Shown: piece by piece, positions 1 to 7,573 of the stretch
Numbering within the stretch: position 1 is the stretch's first letter
How the letters are laid out: each line of letters begins with the position of its first letter
Assembly: GCA_017480495.1 (NCBI GenBank)
Contig: JAFVAQ010000006.1
Coordinates: forward strand, 1 to 40,687
Direction of reading: 5' to 3'
Origin: Eubacterium sp.
GTDB taxonomy: Bacteria; Bacillota; Clostridia; Lachnospirales; Lachnospiraceae
DNA length: 40,687 nucleotides
Program-made: the position numbers and the translations under genes
The notes under the pieces: generated by a model
The model's database searches: none
Told to the model about the DNA's origin: nothing
The model's input: only the letters and a program-made list of their open reading frames with translations

Positions 1-2
1 CT

Positions 3-233
3 AAGGGAACTTCTTTCGATAATCTAACTCAGTTTGATGTGAATCTCATGATGAGCCACATCAATAGTACACCTCGGGAAAGCCTAGGAGGTCTTACACC
101 TTTAAAGCTTGCAAAAATGATGCTCCCGGATGAGTTATTAAAAATGTTTAATCAGCGTGAAATAAAACCTGATGAAGTGATGCTAACATCGAAACTTCTA
201 GAAGATAAGTTTTCATATAGAAAAAATAAGTAG
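3..233 (+). CDS. IS30-type transposase, C-terminal fragment cut by the window edge
   Basis: The frame is open from base 3 to the TAG at 231-233 and has no start, so the gene begins outside the window. The readable part (KGTSFDNLTQ, then MMSHINSTPRESLGG) resembles the C-terminal end of IS30-family DDE transposases, which have a similar 'N.R.RKSL.. TP' segment after the catalytic glutamate. A GTG at 39 is in frame but lies inside the conserved segment and is unlikely to be the start. The DDE residues are not in view, so activity cannot be judged. Family assignment is by eye and moderately sure. Confidence 0.7.
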   Translation, partial: KGTSFDNLTQFDVNLMMSHINSTPRESLGGLTPLKLAKMMLPDELLKMFNQREIKPDEVMLTSKLLEDKFSYRKNK

Positions 234-494
234 TAGCAATGCGTAACACGCGAGTATTTGCGAGTTGGTGTTTCATGTGTTTACAGTAGGAAGCATCTAT
301 GCTAGGCTGGCGCAGCGCGCCAACAGGCTCTTAGCCCTGCCGTCCCACCGGCAGGGGTAGGGCCTGTTCCCAGCCTGTTCTCAGCATAGAATGCCGGTCC
401 CTGCTGTCAACACTTTAATCATCCGTCGAGCAATACTCTAATAAAAAAGCAAAAGAGAAACATCCAAAAACTCAATACCCTCATCCTTAGGTCA
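234..494. other. Non-coding stretch after the transposase fragment
   Basis: No credible gene is present. The stretch holds the GC-rich structured element at 293-394, described separately, and otherwise AT-rich DNA without a clear promoter or T-tract terminator. It probably includes the end of the IS30-type element, but I could not identify its terminal inverted repeat because the other end is outside the window. Confidence 0.6.
293..394. repeat. GC-rich nested palindrome that could fold as a branched structure
   Basis: The outer arms 293-303 and 383-394 are complementary over 11 bp with one bulged base. Inside them 304-310 (AGGCTGG) pairs with 370-376 (CCAGCCT). Two further stems sit inside: 309-313 with 317-321 (GGCGC/GCGCC), and 322-328 with 362-368 (AACAGGC/GCCTGTT) enclosing a perfect 8-bp hairpin, 335-342 with 349-356, loop TCCCAC. 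The 304-310 and 309-313 pairings share two bases, so they are partly alternative. The composition is much richer in GC than the flanks. It may be a DNA palindrome of a mobile element or a structured RNA; the sequence does not decide. Confidence 0.6.
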
Positions 495-495
495 G

Positions 496-552
496 TGGAA
501 TTTAGTCTTCAGTATGGAATTTACTTTTACAAGTGGAATTTAACTTTTCACT
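496..552. repeat. Three TGGAATTTA repeats at exact 19-bp spacing, IS21-type end candidate
   Basis: TGGAATTTA occurs at 496-504, 515-523 and 534-542, each 19 bp after the last, followed by a T-rich spacer that is partly conserved. Multiple short direct repeats at the termini are a known property of IS21-family (IstA/IstB) elements, where they bind the transposase. No istA or istB gene is present here, so this would be an orphan end or a relic. The block lies just downstream of the membrane protein gene that ends at 570. Family assignment is inference. Confidence 0.45.
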
Positions 553-569
553 CAAGCTATTTTTATATA

Positions 570-1313
570 CTACATAGTCCAAAAGGCAATCACCGCCATC
601 ATCCAGATATAACACATAGTTTTAGGTATCATAAGCATTCCAAGTTTTGGTTTCTCCTTACCCAGAATAGCAACTGGTAAATAGAAAGCAAAGCTGAGTA
701 TTACTGCTATCATAATATTCACGTAAAATGCCGCTGGATAGTTATTAGCATGACTGATTACATTAAAGACTCCAACCACTGTGAGTAAACCTATAATTGC
801 AAAAGGTACATTTCTTATGATTGCCCATTTTCTAACCGGCTCCTCGCTGTACCACTTATTCTGAGGGAATAGAAGCAGAATAATTCTTACAATTGTTAAA
901 ACCAGTATGGCATTTTCTATATCATAATTATATTCTGTTGGGCTATATTCCATCGAATCTCCCATTGCGATAAGAATATTATAGAAAAGCGTCATAGTAA
1001 TGGAAGATATTAGGTTGCCTGCTCCGAGAAAAGTCTGTTTTTTCCACATATCTCCACGGATGTTTACAATTATTCTAGGGATCAGATGAAATGCATCTCC
1101 ACCACCCAGTAGAGCTGCCATTAAAAATCCAAAGCCGTATCTATAATAATCCGGCGATGGACCAGACTCTGCGAAGAGACTCACTTCCTTATTATGCATG
1201 AAAATCGCAACAATCAAGACAAAAACTAAGTAACAGATGCAGAAACCTGCCTCTCCAAGTCTTACTCCAAGCGGTTTAGTATTTTCCATTTTTATATCGT
1301 TTGTTTTATCCAT
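570..1313 (-). CDS. Multi-pass membrane protein of unknown function
   Basis: I do not recognise this 247-residue protein. It begins with a short charged N-terminus (MDKTNDIKMENTKPLG) and then shows roughly six or seven hydrophobic segments: about 22-40, 58-76 (with the glycine-rich GGGDAFHLIPR motif), 95-115, 134-148, 167-185, 195-215 and 225-245. There is no signal peptidase site, ATPase motif or transporter signature that I can name. It is divergent from the TerB-like gene at 1396, with about 80 bp between the two starts, and its 3' end lies beside an IS-end-like repeat, so it sits at the edge of the mobile-element region. The start is supported by hydrophobic topology rather than a strong ribosome binding site. 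Confidence 0.75.
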   Translation of the reverse strand: MDKTNDIKMENTKPLGVRLGEAGFCICYLVFVLIVAIFMHNKEVSLFAESGPSPDYYRYGFGFLMAALLGGGDAFHLIPRIIVNIRGDMWKKQTFLGAGNLISSITMTLFYNILIAMGDSMEYSPTEYNYDIENAILVLTIVRIILLLFPQNKWYSEEPVRKWAIIRNVPFAIIGLLTVVGVFNVISHANNYPAAFYVNIMIAVILSFAFYLPVAILGKEKPKLGMLMIPKTMCYIWMMAVIAFWTM

Positions 1314-1395
1314 CTAATTCACCATTTTTCGCAGTTGACTTTTGTTACAAACATTTTTATCATATAAATATATTTCTTTTATATAGGAGGTACAT

Positions 1396-1812
1396 ATGGG
1401 GTTTTTTGATTCAGTTATAAAGAAAATGGACATTGAGCAAAAGGAAACATATAGCGTAGAAGAGTCCAGAGCACTTACAGATATTTGTCTTGCAACCATG
1501 GCTCTCTCTACTTATGCAGCCGCTTGTGACGGAGAAGTATCATTAGATGAATATATGGAGGCGGATCTTAATATCGCTGCCATCAACAAGGAGTTTCATC
1601 TACCAGATACCCTTCTGCATCAAGTAAAGGATCTATCAATGAAGCATGGTATCACATGGGACGAGGTAAAGGATTACTTAGATGTCCTTTCAGTAGATAC
1701 TCTGAGAAGCATGCAGGACGGACTCAAGAACGTCGTTGGCGCATCCGATGGAGTCAACGAAGCAGAACAGAAAGTTCTGAATCAGTTTGATGAGTATATC
1801 CTAAGCCGCTAA
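1396..1812 (+). CDS. Small TerB-like helical protein
   Basis: This soluble, acidic 138-residue protein is preceded by a strong ribosome binding site (AGGAGG, 1386-1391, six bases before ATG). It contains two similar segments, ACDGEVSLDEY near residue 44 and ASDGVNEAEQKVL near residue 116, which match the paired 'DG.....E' helices of the TerB/DUF533-type fold. Proteins of this fold are often linked to tellurite resistance operons or membrane stress, but the fold alone does not define a function, and no ter genes lie nearby. It converges with glmM across a 29-bp inverted repeat that may end transcription of both. Confidence is high that it is a gene and modest for the fold. Confidence 0.7.
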   Translation: MGFFDSVIKKMDIEQKETYSVEESRALTDICLATMALSTYAAACDGEVSLDEYMEADLNIAAINKEFHLPDTLLHQVKDLSMKHGITWDEVKDYLDVLSVDTLRSMQDGLKNVVGASDGVNEAEQKVLNQFDEYILSR

Positions 1813-1823
1813 AAAGAGCCAAT

Positions 1824-1896
1824 GAGTAAATAGGGACGGTTCTCTTTTGCTCGCTTATAAAGGAAGTGAGCAAAAGAGAACCGTCCCTATTTACTC
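1824..1896. repeat. Perfect 29-bp inverted repeat, REP-like, between convergent genes
   Basis: Arms 1824-1852 and 1868-1896 are perfectly complementary over 29 bp with a 15-base loop. The core GGGACGGTTCTC / GAGAACCGTCCC is a motif I recognise from dispersed palindromic repeats of Firmicutes and other bacteria associated with Y1 (RAYT-type) transposases; that link is from memory. The second arm touches the glmM stop codon (1896-1898). Its position between convergent genes suggests that it also serves as a bidirectional barrier to transcription. There is no long T-run on either side. Confidence 0.8.
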
Positions 1897-3284
1897 TATT
1901 CTACCACGTAACCCTTCTGCTGTATCACATCTATTACAGAATCAACGTATTTCTCGCACTCTTCTTTTGATTCAGCTTCAACCATTACTCTTACAAGAGG
2001 TTCCGTTCCGGATTCACGAACCAGGATACGTCCTGAATCTCCAAGAGACTCTGCCACCTCAGCTACCTTAGCCTGAACATCTGCATCATCCTGAGCCGCT
2101 TTCTTGTCAGTAACTTTGACATTCTTAAGCACCTGTGGATATACTGTAAATGGTGCTGTCAGCTCAGAAAGTGGTTTCTTAGCCGCAAGCATTACTTCCA
2201 TAATCTTAAGGGATGTAAGTATTCCATCACCTGTAGTTGCATACTTTGAATAGATGATATGACCAGACTGCTCACCACCGATACGACAACCATTCTGTGA
2301 CATATATTCATAAACATATTTGTCACCAACTGCTGTTTTAGCGTAATCAATTCCAGCCTCATCAAAAGCTTTATAAAGTCCAAAGTTCGACATAACTGTT
2401 GTTACAACAGTATTATTCATTAACTCGCCCTTCTCTTTGAGATAAACACCGCAAATGTAGAGGATGGCATCACCATCAACCACATTTCCCTTTTCATCTA
2501 CAGCGAGACATCTATCAGCATCACCGTCATAAGCAAATCCAACATCGAGACCATTATCTACTACATATTTCTGAAGACCTTCAATATGAGTTGAACCTGC
2601 ATCGCGGTTAATATTTGTTCCATCAGGTGCTGCATTTATGACATAAGTCTTAGCTCCAAGAGCATCGAATACTGACTTTGCAATATTCCAGGAGGCACCA
2701 TTTGCGCAGTCCAGAGCCACCTTCATGTCCTTAAAGGAATAAAGTCCAAGGGAAATGAGATAACCGATATATCTATTACGACCTGATACATAATCGACTG
2801 TACATCCTATCTGTTCTTTCTTAGCAAAAGGAAGTGTCTCCCATTTCTGTCCGAAGATCTCGAGTTCTCCATCAAGATAGGACTCAATGATCTCTATAGT
2901 CTCCTCTTCCATCTTCTCTCCCTGAGAATTGATAAGCTTGATACCATTATCATAGTAAGGATTGTGACTGGCTGAAATCATGATACCGCAATCAAAACCA
3001 TCTACTTTTGTTACATAAGCAACTGAAGGGGTTGTTGTAACATGAAGCATATATGCATCCGCTCCAGATGCTACAAGACCAGCAACCAGTGCATACTCGA
3101 ACATGTAGCTAGATCTTCTAGTATCCTTTCCAATTACTACCTTTGGTGAAGCAACAAGTCCCGCCTGACGCTTAACCTCTCCGTAGTACCATCCTAAGAA
3201 TCTACCCACCTGATATGCATGATCAGCTGTCAGATTCTCGTTTGCCTCGCCTCTAAAGCCGTCTGTGCCAAAGTATTTACCCAT
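1896..3284 (-). CDS. glmM: Phosphoglucosamine mutase
   Basis: GlmM interconverts glucosamine-6-phosphate and glucosamine-1-phosphate on the route to UDP-GlcNAc for peptidoglycan. The 462-residue protein has the family N-terminus (KYFGTDGFRG), the phosphoserine loop SASHNPYYDNG with catalytic Ser around residue 106, the metal-binding DGDADR around residue 253, and the C-terminal phosphate-binding RESGTEPLVR. The FGTDGFRG opening is typical of GlmM rather than phosphomannomutase/phosphoglucomutase, although substrate choice within the alpha-D-phosphohexomutase family cannot be proven by eye. It lies 59 bp downstream of yhaM in the same direction, so the two may be co-transcribed. Confidence 0.93.
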   Translation of the reverse strand: MGKYFGTDGFRGEANENLTADHAYQVGRFLGWYYGEVKRQAGLVASPKVVIGKDTRRSSYMFEYALVAGLVASGADAYMLHVTTTPSVAYVTKVDGFDCGIMISASHNPYYDNGIKLINSQGEKMEEETIEIIESYLDGELEIFGQKWETLPFAKKEQIGCTVDYVSGRNRYIGYLISLGLYSFKDMKVALDCANGASWNIAKSVFDALGAKTYVINAAPDGTNINRDAGSTHIEGLQKYVVDNGLDVGFAYDGDADRCLAVDEKGNVVDGDAILYICGVYLKEKGELMNNTVVTTVMSNFGLYKAFDEAGIDYAKTAVGDKYVYEYMSQNGCRIGGEQSGHIIYSKYATTGDGILTSLKIMEVMLAAKKPLSELTAPFTVYPQVLKNVKVTDKKAAQDDADVQAKVAEVAESLGDSGRILVRESGTEPLVRVMVEAESKEECEKYVDSVIDVIQQKGYVVE

Positions 3285-3343
3285 TATTTTTATCTCTCTT
3301 TCTCTTTTTTAAGATTCTTATAATAATTAATACGTTTTAATAC

Positions 3344-4282
3344 TTAATTTGTCTTGCGTATAATTGACTCAAACATTTTATTATATGGAAGCCAGTCGCC
3401 TTCTGCCTGTTCAGACTCAAGAGCCTCGCTGAAGCCTTCTAGCTTGGCATCTGTATCGTCTGCAAAGGACAGTGCCACTGCTTCTATAATCTTAGGCTTT
3501 TCAGGTGAACCGTACTCCAGCTTTCCATGATGCGCAAGTATACAGTGCACAAGATTATTCTTAAGTGTCTCATCAAAGCCATTTATTCCATCAGCTTTTT
3601 CCTTTACCATCATTGCGCCCATAACTATATGTCCAAGAAGATTACCTGAATCAGTATAGTCATTTACTGGAAATTCTGATAACTCCTTAACCTTACCAAT
3701 ATCGTGGCAGATAGCCGCTGTAACCAGAAGATCTCTATTCATTATTGGATAGAAACCAGCAAGAAAATCAGCTATTCTTGCAACTGATAAGGTATGCTGA
3801 AGAAGCCCCCCTACAAAAGCATGGTGCATACTCTTCGCCGCGCTAGACATTTTAAAGGCTTTTACAAAGCTTGCATCCTCCACGAAAAAGGACCTCAGCA
3901 AAGTTTTAAGGCTTTCATCCTTTACACTGTCTATCAGAGCAAGGAGCTCCTTAAACATTTCGTCTATATCAAATTTCGAAATCGGCATATAATCCGCAAT
4001 ATCGTAAGTACCCTCTTCGGCTCTTCTTGTCTGTCTGATATTTAGCTGAGGCTTATTATTAAAGGAAGTAACCTTTGCACTCAGTTTGACATATTCCATT
4101 GCTTCAAAATGCTCTATTGCATTTGACAGTTCCCATATCTTTCCATCTATTGTTCCAGTCTTGTCCTGAAGGACCAGGCTATAAAAGGTTTTACCATTCT
4201 TAGCCACGCCAGAGCTCTTAGATTTGCAGAGATAAGTCTCTGTTATATCATCACCTTCGCGTAATGTATTAATGTATTGCAT
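3344..4282 (-). CDS. yhaM: 3'-5' exoribonuclease, YhaM family
   Basis: This 312-residue protein has the two-domain layout of YhaM: an N-terminal OB-fold nucleic-acid binding domain (about 10-90, with LQDKTGTIDGKIW) and a C-terminal HD hydrolase domain with metal ligands in LQHTLSVAR (His about 163), AAICHDIGKV (His-Asp about 193-194) and ILAHHGKLEYGSP. Family members trim RNA 3' ends in the cytosol of Firmicutes. It is divergent from mutS2 across about 155 bp. A possible promoter on the minus strand is TTGATA-17-TAATCT around 4325-4355, which is weak. Confidence 0.92.
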   Translation of the reverse strand: MQYINTLREGDDITETYLCKSKSSGVAKNGKTFYSLVLQDKTGTIDGKIWELSNAIEHFEAMEYVKLSAKVTSFNNKPQLNIRQTRRAEEGTYDIADYMPISKFDIDEMFKELLALIDSVKDESLKTLLRSFFVEDASFVKAFKMSSAAKSMHHAFVGGLLQHTLSVARIADFLAGFYPIMNRDLLVTAAICHDIGKVKELSEFPVNDYTDSGNLLGHIVMGAMMVKEKADGINGFDETLKNNLVHCILAHHGKLEYGSPEKPKIIEAVALSFADDTDAKLEGFSEALESEQAEGDWLPYNKMFESIIRKTN

Positions 4283-4437
4283 AATTTCTCTCTTTCTAAA
4301 AGTTTATACCTCTGTAGATTACCACTTACTGAGCATATTATCAACTATAATCAACCAAATCAGTCTCTACTTTCTCTTCCATTTTTCTTCTATTTAAGGT
4401 ATATTAGAGGGAGGTGTGGGCTTTTGGAGAAATGACT

Positions 4438-6816
4438 ATGAATAAGCGTTCGATTCGTGTACTTGAATACAATAAAATACTAGAACAACTTGAGCAGCAC
4501 GCAGTTACCGCTGGCGCAAAAAGGAAGGTATCCCATCTTAAACCCTACAGAGATATCTCAACTATTGAGGCACTCCAGCAGAACACGCGTGACGCATTCC
4601 TTCGTCTAGAGAAACATGGACAGGTCTCATTTACCGGTATCACCAATGTATCTGAGAGCCTTCGTCTTCTTGAGATAGACTCTGCTCTATCAACCTCAGA
4701 GCTACTGGATATAGCCAGTCTCTTAGAAGCAGCTAAAGAGGTTAAGAGCTATGGGAGCATAGGCGGTTCAGAGGCAACCTTTGATTCTCTGACCACGCTT
4801 TTTGATTCCCTTGTTCCTCTAGAGGATATCTCAAGCGAGATTAGAAGATGTATCATTTCCTCAGATGAAATAGCAGACGACGCCTCCGGCAACCTCAGAT
4901 CTATCAGAAGGAAAATCACGGAGTCTGAGGCCAATCTTCATAACACCTTAAACAAAATAATTAAGAACTCCAGCAATAGAGATATGCTGATGGATGCGCT
5001 AGTCACCACGAGAAATGGCAGATACTGCATCCCTGTTAAGATAGAATATAAAAATGCTTTCCCTGGAATGGTTCACGACCGCTCCCAAACGGGCTCAACA
5101 GTTTTCATAGAGCCTATGCAGGTAGTCGAGTTGAATAATACCATTCAGGATCTGCATTCTGAAGAACATATAGAAATAGAAAAGATTCTCTACGACCTCA
5201 GCCGTATGGCTGCACCTGTCAGAGAAGATATTCGAGATGATTATAAAACACTAATAGAGCTTGACTTTATATTTGCTAAGGCAAAATATGCCAAGGCAAT
5301 ACGTGCCACTGAACCAATTTGGAATAATGACGGAATAATCGATTTGAAGCAGGCCGTGCATCCACTGCTCGACCCACATACTGCAGTTCCAATCGATATA
5401 AGCATCGGAGACAACTATAATCTCCTAATCATTACAGGTCCAAACACAGGTGGTAAAACAGTTTCCCTGAAAACTCTAGGTCTACTCACATTAATGGGCC
5501 AGTCAGGTCTGCATATACCAGCTCTTGAAGGCAGCAGACTCTCGATATTCGACGACGTTTTTGCAGATATTGGTGATGAGCAAAGTATAGAGCTTAGCCT
5601 CTCTACCTTCTCCTCTCACATGAGCAATATCATTTATATAGTACAACACGCAAATGATAAATCCCTCGTTCTTTTTGACGAACCAGGAGGCGGAACAGAC
5701 CCCGCCGAGGGAGCTTCACTTGCTATCGCTATCCTTAATAACTTAAAGGATAAGGGCGCCCGCGTAATGGCAACGACTCACTACACAGAGCTCAAGACTT
5801 ATGCCATAGGAACAGAGGGTGTTGAAAATGCTTCCTGTGAATTTGATATCAAATCACTGAAGCCTACCTATAAGCTAAGAATTGGTATACCAGGATCTTC
5901 AAATGCGTTTGCTATTGCAAAACGTCTTGGCATGCCGGATGAAATAACCGATGCTGCTCGTGAAGGCATGGATGAGAATCAGCTGAATATGGAAAGGATC
6001 ATTTCCGAACTCGAGGAAAACGAGAAGGAAATGTCAAAGCTGAGAGAAGAACTCGAGATAGAAACAAATACTGCAAAGCAACTAAGAGAGAGACTATCCG
6101 ATAAAGAGAAAACTCTTGATGAGAAAAAGAGCGAGATTCTCGACAAGGCTAGACAGGAAGCCCGAGAAATCGTTGAGGATGCTAAAGAAACAGCTGACAG
6201 CGCTATCAGGGATTACAACAAATGGCTCAAGAATCCTTCCAAGGCAGACGCCCGCACTATGGAAAACAGGCGTACTGCTCTTCGAAACAAGAAGGATTCC
6301 TACAATATAAAGGAAGAAAAGAAACAGAAGAAATTTTCAGGCCAGAAGTCCTCTGATTTCCATATCGGTGACAAGGTACTCGTACTTAGTCTAAATACCG
6401 AAGGTCATGTAATCGAGCTTGCAGACTCAAAGAATCTGCTACTCGTGGAAATGGGTATACTTACATCTAGATTTCCAGCTGATGACCTCCTCATTATAGA
6501 GGAAGATAATATAAAGCCAAAGAAGGAGCCAAAGTACAGATATGCTTCTACAGGAAGCACTGGAACGGCATATACCTTTAGACCAGAGATAAATCTACTA
6601 GGAAAAACTGTAGACGAGGCAATTGCCGCACTTGAAAAGTATCTCGATCAGGCTCTTCTAACCCATGTAGAACAGGTAACTATAATACATGGTAAAGGTA
6701 CAGGAGCTTTGAAAAGAGGAATCACAGAATACTTAAAGAAACAAAGCTTTGTTAAAGAATTTAGAAGTGGTGAATTCGGCGAAGGAGACGCCGGCGTAAC
6801 TATTGTAAAATTTTAG
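4438..6816 (+). CDS. mutS2: MutS2 family ATPase with C-terminal Smr domain
   Basis: MutS2 proteins act on recombination intermediates and, in Firmicutes, on collided ribosomes. The 792-residue protein has the N-terminal MutS-like core, Walker A GPNTGGKT (about 334-341), Walker B LVLFDE (about 409-414), a long coiled coil (about 505-590) and an Smr domain (about 720-792, with IIHGKGTGALKRG). I chose ATG 4438 because GGAGA at 4426-4430 is seven bases upstream and MNKRSIRVLEYNKI matches family N-termini; GTG 4414 and ATG 4432 are in frame but poorly spaced. Two details differ from the usual family sequence: FDEPGGGTDP instead of FDELGAGTDP, and INLLG in place of LDLRG at the start of the Smr domain. 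It leads a tight operon with the two-component genes. Confidence 0.93.
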   Translation: MNKRSIRVLEYNKILEQLEQHAVTAGAKRKVSHLKPYRDISTIEALQQNTRDAFLRLEKHGQVSFTGITNVSESLRLLEIDSALSTSELLDIASLLEAAKEVKSYGSIGGSEATFDSLTTLFDSLVPLEDISSEIRRCIISSDEIADDASGNLRSIRRKITESEANLHNTLNKIIKNSSNRDMLMDALVTTRNGRYCIPVKIEYKNAFPGMVHDRSQTGSTVFIEPMQVVELNNTIQDLHSEEHIEIEKILYDLSRMAAPVREDIRDDYKTLIELDFIFAKAKYAKAIRATEPIWNNDGIIDLKQAVHPLLDPHTAVPIDISIGDNYNLLIITGPNTGGKTVSLKTLGLLTLMGQSGLHIPALEGSRLSIFDDVFADIGDEQSIELSLSTFSSHMSNIIYIVQHANDKSLVLFDEPGGGTDPAEGASLAIAILNNLKDKGARVMATTHYTELKTYAIGTEGVENASCEFDIKSLKPTYKLRIGIPGSSNAFAIAKRLGMPDEITDAAREGMDENQLNMERIISELEENEKEMSKLREELEIETNTAKQLRERLSDKEKTLDEKKSEILDKARQEAREIVEDAKETADSAIRDYNKWLKNPSKADARTMENRRTALRNKKDSYNIKEEKKQKKFSGQKSSDFHIGDKVLVLSLNTEGHVIELADSKNLLLVEMGILTSRFPADDLLIIEEDNIKPKKEPKYRYASTGSTGTAYTFRPEINLLGKTVDEAIAALEKYLDQALLTHVEQVTIIHGKGTGALKRGITEYLKKQSFVKEFRSGEFGEGDAGVTIVKF

Positions 6817-6837
6817 AAGGTTAAAAGAGGTGAAAGG

Positions 6838-7560
6838 ATGTTAAAACAGAAAATTCTAATTGTCGATGATGACGAGAATATCGCAGAGCTTATATCACTT
6901 TATCTTGAAAAAGAACAATACGACACTGAAACCGCACATGATGGTGAGGAAGCCTTGCAGATAATTGAGGTATATAATCCAGACCTTATACTACTGGATC
7001 TAATGCTTCCAGGAATAGATGGCTACGAAGTATGCCAGCAGGTTCGTAAAAATAGAGATACACCTATTATCATGCTTTCTGCAAAGGGCGAGGTTTTTGA
7101 CAAGGTTCTGGGACTCAAGATGGGCGCAGATGATTATCTGGTTAAGCCATTTGATGCAAATGAGCTGGTTGCTCGTGTAAGCGCCGTTCTCAGACGTTCA
7201 GGAACTTCTAAATCTGAGGATCCTATGATTACGAATGAGTCCACTGACTTCAAGCACACAGGCGACTTTATCGAATATGATAATCTCATTGTCAACATTT
7301 CCAATTACACAGTTACTTTCGAGGGCAAGAATATCGATATGCCTCCTAAGGAGCTTGAGCTACTATATTTTATAGCATCTCATCCTAATCAGGTATTTAC
7401 CCGTGATCAGCTGCTAAATCAGCTGTGGGGATACGACTTCGTAGGCGACACACGAACTGTTGATGTTCACATCAAGCGTCTCCGTGAGAAGCTTGGCAGC
7501 AAATACAACTGGTCTATACAGACCGTTTATCGTATCGGATACAAATTCGAGGTTAAATAA
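6838..7560 (+). CDS. OmpR/PhoB-type response regulator
   Basis: The 240-residue protein has an N-terminal receiver domain (about 5-120) with the acidic pocket DDD near residue 10, phosphoacceptor Asp54 in LILLDLMLPG, and Lys in VKPFD. A C-terminal winged helix (about 145-240) contains WGYDFVGDTRTVDVHIKRLREK as its recognition region. It begins 21 bp after the mutS2 stop and is followed 13 bp later by its histidine kinase. The recognition segment resembles those of WalR, ResD and similar regulators, which is not enough to name it. The gap to mutS2 (GAAGGTTAAAAGAGGTGAA) supplies the ribosome binding site. Targets are unknown. Confidence 0.93.
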   Translation: MLKQKILIVDDDENIAELISLYLEKEQYDTETAHDGEEALQIIEVYNPDLILLDLMLPGIDGYEVCQQVRKNRDTPIIMLSAKGEVFDKVLGLKMGADDYLVKPFDANELVARVSAVLRRSGTSKSEDPMITNESTDFKHTGDFIEYDNLIVNISNYTVTFEGKNIDMPPKELELLYFIASHPNQVFTRDQLLNQLWGYDFVGDTRTVDVHIKRLREKLGSKYNWSIQTVYRIGYKFEVK

Positions 7561-7573
7561 TTAGGAGAACTAT

